A DNA stretch of 64,000 nucleotides from Prevotella sp. khp7 (GTDB taxonomy: Bacteria > Bacteroidota > Bacteroidia > Bacteroidales > Bacteroidaceae). The first letter of the stretch is position 1, and the number at the start of each line of letters is the position of its first letter. The stretch covers positions 62,001 to 126,000 of the forward strand of contig NZ_FOIV01000001.1 of NCBI RefSeq assembly GCF_900109055.1. The letters are read 5' to 3'. A program made the translations under genes and the position numbers. The notes below the pieces were generated by a model. It did no database searches and had not been told where the DNA came from. It worked only from the letters and a program-made list of their open reading frames with translations. Positions 53,497 to 62,729 of this stretch are shown in pieces.

Positions 53497-53650
53497 CATC
53501 CAGAGGAGAGGGCCCCTCTCGGTAGAAATATCGTCAGGATAGTGTTTTCCAGTCTTTTCTCCGTTAGAAAACGTTGTTTCCCCTTAAGGAAAACACTGCT
53601 TTCTAATGGAGAAAACAGTGTTTTCTGACTGAGGAAACACCGTTGTCTAT
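53497..53650. repeat. Cluster of interleaved palindromes around GAAAACA/TGTTTTC
   Basis: GAGAGGG-C-CCCTCTC is a perfect hairpin at 53506-53520. Then AGTGTTTTCC (53541-53550) pairs with GGAAAACACT (53588-53597), and TTTTCTCCGTTAGAAA (53555-53570) pairs with TTTCTAATGGAGAAAA (53600-53615) with one mismatch. The two pairings interleave, so they exclude each other or form a pseudoknot. GAAAACA-G-TGTTTTC at 53611-53625 is a further palindrome. The cluster sits between convergent genes; the first hairpin may terminate the GH43-like message. Confidence 0.75.
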
Positions 53651-53659
53651 AGGAACTTT

Positions 53660-55120
53660 CTATTCTAAAGAAACATTTCGGATGACAAATGCGTGCTCGA
53701 CGTCGCCCTCCTTGAAGTTGAAAGTCGTTGGGATGGTATCGAACGGCTCAAAGGTGAGCGTGAAGTCTGTGTAGCAGAGGTTGCTAAGAGACTCGTCTGT
53801 TGACTCTGTAGCTTTCACCTGAGAAAAGTTGTCCTCGTCAAGCTTGACACCATCGGCTGCTGTCAGCATGTATTTTTTGCCGTTTGCCTCAAGATAGGAC
53901 TCTTTGACGATGCGGAACCAATAATCCTTATGGCCGTAATAGCGGAAACTAACAGTAGTGCTACTGGCATTGGCATCGACTTTCTGGATTAGCAGCGAGA
54001 AGTTGGCGCTGTTATCTTGTTTGTGCTTGACGCCGTTGAGGACATCAGCCATGCCCATAAACCATCCCGGGTTATAACCCATGCCCTTCCAAACGATGCG
54101 CTTGTCGGGTGAGATCAATATGTAATAGGGAATGGCACCCATATCGCAGTATTTTCTACTAATATCCTGCATGGCGTTGTTCCAGTTTGTCCAGACAATG
54201 CGCTTGCTGAATTCGTGCTCCTGCCACTCTGAGATCTTGTTCTGATTGATACCGACGATTTCCAGCTTATCCTTCATTTTCTCATAGGCCTCTTTCATCT
54301 CAGGCTCAGACATCATGCAAGGACCACAACCGATACCCCAGAAATCAAGTAATACATATTTGCCATTGGCAAAGGCTTCAAACAGATGATGCTTCTGCCC
54401 TTGCATATCAACGAGTTCTGCATCTTCGGCTTCTTCGCCAACCTGCAAGACTCGTGGCGGATAAACATAGCTGTGTATCTCGGCCAGTTGCCCCTCAAAT
54501 CCTTTAGGTGCACGGTCTGCAACGAACTTCTCGATCTTCTTCAACTGCTCCATGTGGGGGAAGTCCTTGATGTTCTTTACAATTCTGGATGCATTCAATA
54601 GCTTACCGATGGTGGCGGCATCCATAGGCAGTGCGGGTAGGATGTCCATCTGCTTCTTCGCCAACTTTATTTCAACGGGTTCTAGCTCAGCCCAGGGCTT
54701 ATTGGCCAGAACCTTCTGCATATATTCCGTCAGCACGTCACGGCAGTGCTCCGTGATGCGAGCTTCTGTCCGTTGCTCGGGGAGCGGGCTCTCCACCTTC
54801 CATAAGGGATAGAGACAGTCATTGCCTGTCACTTTCACTGCCAGGTCTGGTTTCAGGTAGATGGTTATCGACATATTAGGACAGCCTTCGCCCATTAAAC
54901 AGAGAAAGCTTTCAGTGAGTTCTTCAACGGGTAGAGTGTAGGCGAAATGTCCGGCTTTGACAGTGTCTACAACACTTCCTATAGTACCTGTACCGGCAAG
55001 CACCAGCGTGCCGTCTTTCAGTGCGGGAGAGTAACCAGTGACTGTTGCAGTCTTTGTCTGTGCTAGTCCTGTTGATGTGAGAAGGGCAAGCAGAATAGTG
55101 ATAATGTTTTTCTTGTTCAT
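53660..55120 (-). CDS. Exported TlpA-like thioredoxin-domain protein
   Basis: 486 residues with a signal peptide (ending TGLAQ), a DUF4369-like N-terminal domain (about 22-105), a helical middle, and a TlpA/ResA thioredoxin domain (about 225-375) with active-site Cys265 and Cys268 (GCGPC) and the cis-proline loop GAIPYYILI. A beta-rich C-terminal extension (about 385-486) is not recognised. It should act in periplasmic disulfide reduction. The open frame begins at 55240, but only 55120 (MNKKNIITILLALL) gives a signal peptide and lies after the -7-like box TAACTTCG at 55166-55159. Confidence 0.85.
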   Translation of the reverse strand: MNKKNIITILLALLTSTGLAQTKTATVTGYSPALKDGTLVLAGTGTIGSVVDTVKAGHFAYTLPVEELTESFLCLMGEGCPNMSITIYLKPDLAVKVTGNDCLYPLWKVESPLPEQRTEARITEHCRDVLTEYMQKVLANKPWAELEPVEIKLAKKQMDILPALPMDAATIGKLLNASRIVKNIKDFPHMEQLKKIEKFVADRAPKGFEGQLAEIHSYVYPPRVLQVGEEAEDAELVDMQGQKHHLFEAFANGKYVLLDFWGIGCGPCMMSEPEMKEAYEKMKDKLEIVGINQNKISEWQEHEFSKRIVWTNWNNAMQDISRKYCDMGAIPYYILISPDKRIVWKGMGYNPGWFMGMADVLNGVKHKQDNSANFSLLIQKVDANASSTTVSFRYYGHKDYWFRIVKESYLEANGKKYMLTAADGVKLDEDNFSQVKATESTDESLSNLCYTDFTLTFEPFDTIPTTFNFKEGDVEHAFVIRNVSLE

Positions 55121-55269
55121 AATTAATGTTTTAATGATTTTATGGTATATGTCGGCGGCGAAGTTACAAAGAATATATGAACCGTACAAGTATTTTAAAT
55201 ATTTTAAAGAAAAATCGCCATAAAGGATGCTTGCTGCCAAAAGGGCGCAAGAAAAGGAAAGGAAAAAAG

Positions 55270-55304
55270 AAAAAGGGTTCTGAACAAACTTCAGAACCCT
55301 TTTT
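55270..55304 (-). terminator. Terminator of the phoH-pyrF operon containing the pyrF stop
   Basis: Stem GGGTTCTGAA / TTCAGAACCC with a five-base loop, flanked by A5/T5 runs. The stop codon of pyrF (55291-55293) lies inside the stem. Confidence 0.9.
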
Positions 55305-56118
55305 TCTTTAATTCTTCTGCCATCTCCTGTTGGAGTTTCTTTGCTGCTTCTCCAGCAGCTTCGGCATAATCATCACCGTTAGATGCATAGATGATACCTC
55401 GTGAAGAGTTGACTAGTAGCCCACAGTCTTTTGTCATGCCATACTGGCATACCTCCTGCAGACTTCCACCCTGAGCACCAACGCCTGGAACCAAGAGGAA
55501 ATGATTGGGAGCCACTTTGCGGATGTCTTCAAACATCTTACCTTGTGTGGCACCAACGACATACATCATGTTTTCATCGTTTCCCCACTGCTGACTCTGT
55601 TTCAGCACCTTCTCAAACAGACGTTCGCCCTGTGCATCTTCAGTCAACTGGAAGTCGTGACTTCCCTTATTACTGGTCAATGCCAATAGAATAACCCACT
55701 TGCCCTCGTAACCAAGGAAAGGTGTTACGGAGTCTTCACCCATATAGGGTGCAACGGTCAGCGAGTCAACATCGTACTCTTCGAAGAAGGTACGTGCATA
55801 CATGGCCGACGTATTACCGATGTCGCCACGCTTTGCATCGGCGATAATGAAGTGGTTGGGGTAGTTCTCTTTCAAGTACTTGATAGTTTTCTCGAATGAT
55901 ATCATGCCCTTGACGCCATAAGCTTCATAGAATGCGAGATTGGGCTTATATGCAACACAGTAGGGGGCTGTAGCATCGATAATTGCCTTGTTAAACTCAA
56001 AGAATGGGTCGTGAAGGTCGAATACGCACTGAGGCATCTTTTTTGCGTCTGTATCCAATCCTACACAGAGAAAACTCTGTTTCTCTTTTATTTGATTGAT
56101 TAATTCTTTTCTATTCAT
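55291..56118 (-). CDS. pyrF: Orotidine 5'-phosphate decarboxylase (long, type 2)
   Basis: 275 residues. [14 protein letters not shown] starts the barrel and [19 protein letters not shown] carries the catalytic Lys/Asp set of the long bacterial type. It makes UMP from OMP. It ends inside the operon terminator; the last residues K-K-K-G-F are encoded by the terminator stem. Four bases after prfA. Confidence 0.97.
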   Translation of the reverse strand: MNRKELINQIKEKQSFLCVGLDTDAKKMPQCVFDLHDPFFEFNKAIIDATAPYCVAYKPNLAFYEAYGVKGMISFEKTIKYLKENYPNHFIIADAKRGDIGNTSAMYARTFFEEYDVDSLTVAPYMGEDSVTPFLGYEGKWVILLALTSNKGSHDFQLTEDAQGERLFEKVLKQSQQWGNDENMMYVVGATQGKMFEDIRKVAPNHFLLVPGVGAQGGSLQEVCQYGMTKDCGLLVNSSRGIIYASNGDDYAEAAGEAAKKLQQEMAEELKKKGF

Positions 56119-56122
56119 AATC

Positions 56123-57232
56123 TTACAATTCGTTCTCTTTCATTCTTTCTGCGTTCTCGGCAACAGTCAGTGCATCGATCATGGCCTGAATGTCACCACC
56201 AAGGAATCCCTGCAGATCGTGTGTCGTATAGCCGATACGATGATCGGTCACACGTCCTTGTGGGAAGTTATACGTACGGATCTTAGCTGAGCGGTCACCT
56301 GTACTTACCAGACTCTTACGCCTTGAAGCGATGTCGTCCACATACTTCTGGTGCTCCTTGTCGTAGATAAAGGTGTACAGACGGCTCAGTGCGCGCTCCT
56401 TGTTCTTTGGCTGGTCGCGGGTCTCGGTACATTCAATAAGTATCTCTTCCGTCTCGCCAGTGTTGGGGTTCTTCCACATATAACGCAGACGTACACCCGA
56501 TTCTACCTTATTTACGTTCTGGCCACCGGCACCTGAACTTCTGAAAGTATCCCACTTGATTTCGCCTTCGTTTACATGTACCTCGAACTTGTCTGCTTCA
56601 GGCAGCACGGCCACGGTGGCAGCACTCGTCTGCATACGTCCGTTCGACTCGGTCACAGGTACGCGCTGCACACGGTGAACACCCGATTCGTACTTCAGTG
56701 TACCATATACATCGGCCCCCGATACAGAGAAGTCGATCTCCTTGAATCCGCCCACGGCACCCTCAGATACGTAGGTGATAGACAGCTGCCAGCCCTTCGA
56801 CTCGCAGTAGTTCTTGTACATCTTAAACAGGTCGCCGGCAAACAGACAAGCCTCGTCGCCACCTGTTCCTGCACGTATCTCCATCTCCACGTTTTTAGCG
56901 TCTTCAGGATCCTTTGGAATCAGTGCAATCTTTATTTCTTCCTCCAGCTGTGGCTGCAGTTCCTCGTTCATAGCCAGTTCCTCGCGGGCCATCTCCTTCA
57001 TCTCGGGATCGGTCTCGTTGGCAAGGATGTCCTTTGCCTCCTTGATGCCGTTCAGACAGGCGATGTAACGCTTGCGGGCATCCATGATGTCACCCAGATC
57101 CTTGTATTCTTTCGTCAGTTTCACAAAACGGTTCTGATCGGCAATCACGTCGGGGTCAGTGATCAGAGTCGACACTTCCTCGAAGCGAGCCTCCAGACCG
57201 TCAAGCTTTTGTAATATACTGTTATTCTCCAT
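56123..57232 (-). CDS. prfA: Peptide chain release factor 1
   Basis: 369 residues. The anticodon-mimicking P-x-T is in [11 protein letters not shown] and the GGQ hydrolysis motif in [17 protein letters not shown]1 reads UAA and UAG stops. A longer frame starts at 57286, but [20 protein letters not shown] at 57232 is the usual opening. It overlaps the end of purM by 11 bases. Confidence 0.96.
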   Translation of the reverse strand: MENNSILQKLDGLEARFEEVSTLITDPDVIADQNRFVKLTKEYKDLGDIMDARKRYIACLNGIKEAKDILANETDPEMKEMAREELAMNEELQPQLEEEIKIALIPKDPEDAKNVEMEIRAGTGGDEACLFAGDLFKMYKNYCESKGWQLSITYVSEGAVGGFKEIDFSVSGADVYGTLKYESGVHRVQRVPVTESNGRMQTSAATVAVLPEADKFEVHVNEGEIKWDTFRSSGAGGQNVNKVESGVRLRYMWKNPNTGETEEILIECTETRDQPKNKERALSRLYTFIYDKEHQKYVDDIASRRKSLVSTGDRSAKIRTYNFPQGRVTDHRIGYTTHDLQGFLGGDIQAMIDALTVAENAERMKENEL

Positions 57233-58394
57233 AATAGAATTCTCCAAATTCAGATTTGATAGTGAGGCTCTTCTTGCCTTCTTCAATATGTCCGACTATC
57301 TGAGCATCGATGTTAAAGCTCTTCGAGATCTCGATAACCTTTTCGGCCACCTCAGGACGGACGTAGATTTCCATACGATGTCCCATGTTGAATACCTGAT
57401 ACATTTCCTTCCAGTCGGTACAAGAGCATTCGTGGATAGCCTTGAAGAGTGGGGGAACAGGGAACATGTTGTCCTTCACCACTTTGCAGTTATCGTTTAC
57501 GAAATGCAGAACCTTTGTCTGGGCGCCACCAGTGCAGTGAACCATACCATGGATCTCTGGGCGCAACTCGTCGAGCAGCTTCTTGATAACAGGAGCATAT
57601 GTGCGGGTGGGAGAGAGTACCAACTGCCCGGCATCTACAGGAGCGCCTTCCACCTTGTCAGTCAGTTTGTATTTACCACTGTATACCAACTCATCGGGCA
57701 CAGCGTGATCATAGCTCTCAGGATAGTTTTCTGCCAGATACTTGGCAAATACATCATGACGAGCTGAGGTAAGTCCGTTAGAACCCATACCGCCGTTGTA
57801 TCGCTTCTCATAGGTAGCCTGTCCTGTTGAAGACAGACCAACAATGACGTCGCCAGGACGGATGTTCGCATTGTTGATTACATCAGAGCGCTTCATGCGA
57901 CATGTTACGGTAGAGTCTACAATAATGGTGCGTACTAAATCGCCTACGTCAGCAGTCTCGCCACCAGTAGGATAGATACCGATGCCCATTTCGCGGAGTT
58001 CTGCAAGCAATTCATCTGTGCCATTGATGATGGCTGATATTACTTCACCTGGTATCAGCATCTTGTTACGTCCGATGGTGCTCGATACAAGGATGTTGTC
58101 GACGGCACCTACACAAAGAAGGTCGTCTGTATTCATCACAATGGCATCTTGAGCAATTCCTTTCCATACGCTGAGATCTCCCGTCTCCTTCCAATACATA
58201 TATGCCAGCGATGATTTTGTTCCTGCTCCGTCGGCATGCATGATGTTACAATACTCGGGATCGCCCCCCAATATATCGGGTATGATTTTGCAGAATGCCT
58301 GCGGGAAGATACCCTTGTCGATGTTCTTAATGGCTGCGTGTACGTCTTCCTTTGCGGCTGATACGCCACGCATCATATATCTGTTGTCTGTCAT
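57222..58394 (-). CDS. purM: Phosphoribosylformylglycinamidine cyclo-ligase (AIR synthetase)
   Basis: 390 residues of the PurM/SelD fold: GVSAAKEDVHAAIKNIDKGIFP, HADGAGTKSSLAYMYWKETGDLS, YPTGGETADVGDLVRTI and GLSSTGQATYEKRYNGGMGSNGLTSAR. It is the long Bacteroidota variant and acts in purine synthesis. MTDNRYMMRGV at 58394 is chosen because the alternative start at 58424 overlaps aroE by 17 bases and adds only ten non-conserved residues. Confidence 0.93.
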   Translation of the reverse strand: MTDNRYMMRGVSAAKEDVHAAIKNIDKGIFPQAFCKIIPDILGGDPEYCNIMHADGAGTKSSLAYMYWKETGDLSVWKGIAQDAIVMNTDDLLCVGAVDNILVSSTIGRNKMLIPGEVISAIINGTDELLAELREMGIGIYPTGGETADVGDLVRTIIVDSTVTCRMKRSDVINNANIRPGDVIVGLSSTGQATYEKRYNGGMGSNGLTSARHDVFAKYLAENYPESYDHAVPDELVYSGKYKLTDKVEGAPVDAGQLVLSPTRTYAPVIKKLLDELRPEIHGMVHCTGGAQTKVLHFVNDNCKVVKDNMFPVPPLFKAIHECSCTDWKEMYQVFNMGHRMEIYVRPEVAEKVIEISKSFNIDAQIVGHIEEGKKSLTIKSEFGEFYYGE

Positions 58395-58407
58395 ATCCTT
58401 ATATAAA

Positions 58408-59160
58408 CTATTTCTCTTTTCCATTCCAGAATTCCCAACTGGCGAAAGCTTGCAGTAACAGCATCTCCAGTCCGTTCTTCACTTCTGCACCATGTTCTGC
58501 TCCCTTACGCATGAAGAGTGTCTGATCAGGGTTGTAAATCAAATCGTAGAGTATGGTGTGATTATCCATCGCCTCATATGGCAACTTGGGGCACTCGTCT
58601 GTGTTGGGATACATACCAACGGGTGTACAATTCACAATGACATTGTATTCCTTGATGACTTCTGGCGTGATGCTCTCATATTGTATTGTGTCAGGACGTT
58701 CGTAGCGGCTCACGAATATCGGTTCGATACCTAGTGACTTCAAACCATAGTTGATTGCCTTCGATGCGCCTCCTGTACCCAGAATCAGGGCTTTCTTGTG
58801 CCACTTTTTGTCAATCATTGGCTCAATGCTTTGAGTGAATCCTATCACGTCGCTATTGAATCCTTTCAGTCGTGTATTGTTCTTCTCATGAGTCACACGG
58901 ATCACGTTTACTGCCCCAATGGCTCTTGCCTCAGGCGATATGCTATCTAGGAAAGGTATTACTTTCTCCTTATATGGGATTGTAACATTCAGTCCTCTCA
59001 ACTCTGGCGTCTTGTCGAGTATCTCCGTTAGTTCATCGATACTGGCAATCTCATAGTTCTCATACTTGGCATTGATACCCTCGTCAGCAAACTTCTGATT
59101 GAAGTAACTGATGGAGAACGAATGTCCCAAGGGATAACCTATAAGTCCGTACTTGTCCAT
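58408..59160 (-). CDS. aroE: Shikimate dehydrogenase
   Basis: 250 residues. GLIGYPLGHSFSISYFN binds shikimate, NVTIPYKEKVIPFLD holds the catalytic Lys, GFNSDVIGF the catalytic Asp, and LGTGGASKAINYGLKSLG the NADP loop. Chorismate pathway. Twelve bases after ubiE. Confidence 0.96.
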   Translation of the reverse strand: MDKYGLIGYPLGHSFSISYFNQKFADEGINAKYENYEIASIDELTEILDKTPELRGLNVTIPYKEKVIPFLDSISPEARAIGAVNVIRVTHEKNNTRLKGFNSDVIGFTQSIEPMIDKKWHKKALILGTGGASKAINYGLKSLGIEPIFVSRYERPDTIQYESITPEVIKEYNVIVNCTPVGMYPNTDECPKLPYEAMDNHTILYDLIYNPDQTLFMRKGAEHGAEVKNGLEMLLLQAFASWEFWNGKEK

Positions 59161-59172
59161 AATAATTCAAAA

Positions 59173-59910
59173 CTATTTTGTCGCAAAATACATCGTGCAG
59201 ATGCCAAAGGTCAGTCGCTTGAACGAAGCCTCGGCATATCCTGCCTTTTTCAAGATGTCAACCATCAGTTCCCCCTGAGGGAATGCTTCGATAGTCTTTG
59301 TCAGATAGCTATAGGCGCTGGTGTCTTTAGAGATAAGGCGCCCATATACTGGTAACACCGTGTGAGAGTAGATATGAAAGAGTTGTCTCATGGGGAATCT
59401 TACCGGTGTAGTCAGTTCCACGATACTGAGACATCCACCTTTCTTCAGCACGCGATACATTTCTTTCAGTCCACGATCCAAATCGGCAAAGTTTCTGATA
59501 CCAAAGGCGGCTGTTATGGCATCGAACGTCTCATTATCGTATGAGAGACTCATGCAATCCTCTTTTTCGAAACTAACGATGTCATCAAGCCCTTCAGCTT
59601 TTACCTTCTTTCTTCCTATCTCCATCATGCCTTCGCTGATATCGGCACCAATCAACTTCTCTGGCTTGAGCATTTTGGCCGCAAGTATGGCGAAGTCGCC
59701 TGTGCCTGTAGCAATATCGAGCACCTTTCTGGGCTTGTGAGGTAGGAGCTGCTTGATGGCTTTCCTTCGCCACCCCTTGTCGATGTCCCACGACAGGCGG
59801 TGATTCAACTTATCATATGTAGGGGCAATGTTGTCGAACATGTCCTCTACTTGATTTGTCTTACCAGCCTTCTGGTCGTAAGGCTTTATCACCTCCTGTT
59901 CGTAGCCCAT
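59173..59910 (-). CDS. ubiE: Demethylmenaquinone methyltransferase (UbiE/MenG)
   Basis: 245 residues of SAM-dependent methyltransferase: [25 protein letters not shown] and [13 protein letters not shown] (SAM loop), [31 protein letters not shown]. Makes menaquinone in this anaerobic-lineage organism. Seven bases after purC. Confidence 0.96.
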   Translation of the reverse strand: MGYEQEVIKPYDQKAGKTNQVEDMFDNIAPTYDKLNHRLSWDIDKGWRRKAIKQLLPHKPRKVLDIATGTGDFAILAAKMLKPEKLIGADISEGMMEIGRKKVKAEGLDDIVSFEKEDCMSLSYDNETFDAITAAFGIRNFADLDRGLKEMYRVLKKGGCLSIVELTTPVRFPMRQLFHIYSHTVLPVYGRLISKDTSAYSYLTKTIEAFPQGELMVDILKKAGYAEASFKRLTFGICTMYFATK

Positions 59911-59917
59911 CGTCGTT

Positions 59918-60877
59918 TTATTTGCTCTTGAAGGCGTTCAGCCAGCTGCTTACATTCTTTTCAATACGAGCGGCAATATCCTCATTATCGATTTCACGCT
60001 CAAAACGTTCGCCTACAATGTTCTCGTAGAGTTCAATGTAACGGTCTGATACGCTTTCGGCATACTCGTCGGTAATCTCAGGCATCACCTGTCCTGGTTC
60101 GTTCATGAAGTTGTGCTCAATGAGCCACTGACGTACGAACTCTTTAGAAAGCTGCTTCTGAGGCTCGCCCTTGGCCAGTTTTTCTTCATAGCCGTCTGCA
60201 TAGAAGTAGCGACTGCTGTCAGGGGTGTGTATCTCGTCAATCAGGTACACCTTTCCATCGCGTTTACCAAACTCGTATTTTGTATCTACGAGAATCAGTC
60301 CGCGTTTAGCGGCGATTTCCTGTCCACGCTGGAAGATCTTGCGAGTATAGTCTTCCATGATGGCATAGTCTTCGGCAGAAACAATGCCTTGGGCAATGAT
60401 TTCTTCTTTAGAAATATTCATATCGTGCCCCTCATCGGCCTTAGTTGTCGGAGTGATGATTGGTTCGGGGAAACGTTCATTCTCCTTCATGCCATCGGGC
60501 AGACGTACGCCACACAATTCGCGACATCCGTTCTTGTACTCTCTCCATGCACTACCTGTCAGGATAGAGCGGATAATCATTTCTACGCGAAAACCCTCAC
60601 ATTTCAGACCTATAGTTACCATGGGGTCTGGTGTCGCCAGTTTCCAGTTCGGACAGATGTCGGTGGTAGCGTCCAGGAACTTGGCTGCAATCTGGTTCAA
60701 TACCTGTCCTTTGAAAGGAATACCTTTAGGCAGAACCACGTCAAAGGCCGAGATACGGTCTGTTGCCACCATCACCATCAAATCGTCATTGATGTTGTAA
60801 ACGTCACGGACTTTACCGTGATAAACACTCTTTTGTCCCTCAAAATTGAAGTCCGTCTTTGTTAATGCTTTCATCAC
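59918..60877 (-). CDS. purC: Phosphoribosylaminoimidazole-succinocarboxamide synthase
   Basis: 319 residues: [37 protein letters not shown], and the late [28 protein letters not shown]. Joins aspartate to CAIR in purine synthesis. Met1 (60877) or Met2 (60874) may be the start. 27 bases after phoH in the same operon. Confidence 0.96.
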   Translation of the reverse strand: MMKALTKTDFNFEGQKSVYHGKVRDVYNINDDLMVMVATDRISAFDVVLPKGIPFKGQVLNQIAAKFLDATTDICPNWKLATPDPMVTIGLKCEGFRVEMIIRSILTGSAWREYKNGCRELCGVRLPDGMKENERFPEPIITPTTKADEGHDMNISKEEIIAQGIVSAEDYAIMEDYTRKIFQRGQEIAAKRGLILVDTKYEFGKRDGKVYLIDEIHTPDSSRYFYADGYEEKLAKGEPQKQLSKEFVRQWLIEHNFMNEPGQVMPEITDEYAESVSDRYIELYENIVGERFEREIDNEDIAARIEKNVSSWLNAFKSK

Positions 60878-60904
60878 TAATCTATACTTAACTAATCATT
60901 AATC

Positions 60905-61852
60905 TTATTCTCTCATTTCTTTGTCGAACGCTTCATAAGCGTTGACAATACGTGTTACCAGCTTATGGCGTACAATGTCAGATCGATCAAGGTTTACAAT
61001 GCCTATGCCCTCTACATTATTTAATATATGCAGGGCTTCAATCAGTCCGCTCTTCTGTGAGTGGGGCAGGTCTATCTGTGTCATGTCGCCGGTAATAATC
61101 ATTTTCGTGTTCCAGCCCATTCGGGTCAAAAACATGCGTATCTGTGCGGGCGTTGTGTTCTGTGCCTCGTCGAGTATGACCACAGCATCACTCAGTGTGC
61201 GCCCTCGCATAAAAGCCAATGGCGCTATCTGTATGATATTCTTTTCCATCATGTCTTGCAACTTTACCTGAGGTAGCATATCTTCTAATGCGTCGTACAG
61301 TGGTTGCAGATAAGGGTCGATCTTTTCTCTCATGTCGCCAGGCAGAAAGCCTAACTTTTCGCCAGCCTCTACAGCTGGACGTGAGAGTATGATTTTCTTT
61401 GCAGTCTTTTCCTTCAGGGCTTTCACCGCCAATGCTATCGACAGGTAAGTCTTACCCGTACCGGCAGGACCTACGGCAAATACCATATCATTGTGTGTGT
61501 AAGCTTCAATCAGTTTCTGTTGGTTTGCGGTACGGGCTTTGATGGGACGGCCTGACATTGAGTATACCACCACGTCGTCGGGTAGTCGGTCGTTTGAGCG
61601 CCGCCCTTTTACGATATCAAGAATATCTTCCTCTTTCAGTGAATTGAACTGCATCACATGATTGCGTAATTTCTCTACACTCTCTTCAAACGCAGCCATC
61701 TGTTCTTCATCGCCCAATACGCGTACGACATTGTCTCGGGCCATGACGCGCAACTTTGGGAAAAGCGAGCGTATCATCTGTAAATGCCCGTTGCCAACCC
61801 CATAGAATATCACGGGGTCAATGTCTTCTAAAACAATATGTTTCTCTATCAA
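60905..61852 (-). CDS. PhoH-family ATPase with a TTG start
   Basis: 315 residues when started at the TTG at 61852 (LIEKHIVLEDIDPVIFYGVG). Walker A GPAGTGKTY (about 136-144), Walker B VVILDEAQN, and ITGDMTQIDLP are the PhoH/PhoL motifs. An ATG-started frame runs to 61942, but the -7 box TAACTTTG (61886-61879, minus) places the transcription start near 61873, downstream of that ATG, and the 30 extra residues are basic and unconserved. PhoH proteins are linked to RNA metabolism. First gene of the operon to pyrF. Confidence 0.88.
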   Translation of the reverse strand: MIEKHIVLEDIDPVIFYGVGNGHLQMIRSLFPKLRVMARDNVVRVLGDEEQMAAFEESVEKLRNHVMQFNSLKEEDILDIVKGRRSNDRLPDDVVVYSMSGRPIKARTANQQKLIEAYTHNDMVFAVGPAGTGKTYLSIALAVKALKEKTAKKIILSRPAVEAGEKLGFLPGDMREKIDPYLQPLYDALEDMLPQVKLQDMMEKNIIQIAPLAFMRGRTLSDAVVILDEAQNTTPAQIRMFLTRMGWNTKMIITGDMTQIDLPHSQKSGLIEALHILNNVEGIGIVNLDRSDIVRHKLVTRIVNAYEAFDKEMRE

Positions 61853-61878
61853 ATGATATAAAAATTTAAATTTGGTTG

Positions 61879-61907
61879 CAAAGTTACGAAAAATATTTGT
61901 ATCTTTG
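61879..61907. promoter_or_regulatory. Divergent promoters of phoH and the DUF5715 gene
   Basis: Leftward -7 TAACTTTG (61886-61879) and rightward -7 TATCTTTG (61900-61907) face away from each other with 13 bases between. TTG elements at 61876-61878 and 61910-61908 lie at about 21 bases and may serve as -33 boxes, so each promoter overlaps the other's upstream box. Confidence 0.75.
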
Positions 61908-61929
61908 CAACGCAAAATAAATTTTTTAA

Positions 61930-62685
61930 ATGAAACTATCAAAAAAAAGATATTTAGAGACTTTTATTGCTGTTGTTCTGCTTCTTGCTGTTGTCAGATG
62001 GCTCTTTCCTCAGGTCGCTGAAGCGCGTTCGGTTGATACAGAAATGCAGATTACAGATGGACAAACGCCTCTTAATAAAGAGATTACCTGTATTTATCAA
62101 TATAACGTTGAGCACCCTCATCGTATTCTTTCTGTTCCTCATTACGCTGAGGCTTTCCCTGATACCAATGCTGTGCAACTTACGGCAGCTCGCAAATGGG
62201 GAGTGAGTCCTGTTAAGAACCGTGAGGATGCAGAGGCCCGAAAGCGTGAATTAGTCTATATAGGATCAAATCCTTATTATCACGTTGATCCGCTTTATTC
62301 CAGTATCCCATATTTGGTGCCCCATGCCGCCGTATTGCTGCAAGACATCGGTCAGGCTTTTTTTGACAGCCTTTATGTCAAAGGGGTTCCTTTCCATAAG
62401 CTCATTGTTACCAGTGTTTTGCGTTCACAGGAGGATGTGCTGAAACTTCGCCGTCGCAATGGTAATGCTACCGAGAATTCTTGTCATCTCTACGGCACCA
62501 CGTTTGACATCTGTTATAACCGTTATAAAACAGTTGAGGATCCCGCTGGCCCTGCTCGTCGTCAAGTGCGCAACGATACGTTGAAATGGGTCCTTTCCGA
62601 GGTTCTTCGCGATATGCGAGAACAGGGAAGATGCTATATAAAATATGAGGTAAAACAGGGATGCTTTCATATGACTGTCAGGTAG
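61930..62685 (+). CDS. DUF5715 protein with M15 peptidase-like metal motif
   Basis: 251 residues with one N-terminal membrane helix (about 10-27) and a periplasmic domain. VTSVLRSQEDVLKLRRRNGNATENSCHLYGTTFDICYNRY contains S-x-H-x-x-G-x-x-x-D, the zinc-binding motif of the M15 D-Ala-D-Ala carboxypeptidase/VanY fold, and a late His in CFHMTV could be the third ligand. Thus it may be an active or derived peptidoglycan peptidase; in annotated genomes this group is DUF5715. Divergent from phoH. Confidence 0.75.
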   Translation: MKLSKKRYLETFIAVVLLLAVVRWLFPQVAEARSVDTEMQITDGQTPLNKEITCIYQYNVEHPHRILSVPHYAEAFPDTNAVQLTAARKWGVSPVKNREDAEARKRELVYIGSNPYYHVDPLYSSIPYLVPHAAVLLQDIGQAFFDSLYVKGVPFHKLIVTSVLRSQEDVLKLRRRNGNATENSCHLYGTTFDICYNRYKTVEDPAGPARRQVRNDTLKWVLSEVLRDMREQGRCYIKYEVKQGCFHMTVR

Positions 62686-62729
62686 TTAGGAATATATTGA
62701 TTGACAATAACTTTAAAACTTTAAACATT

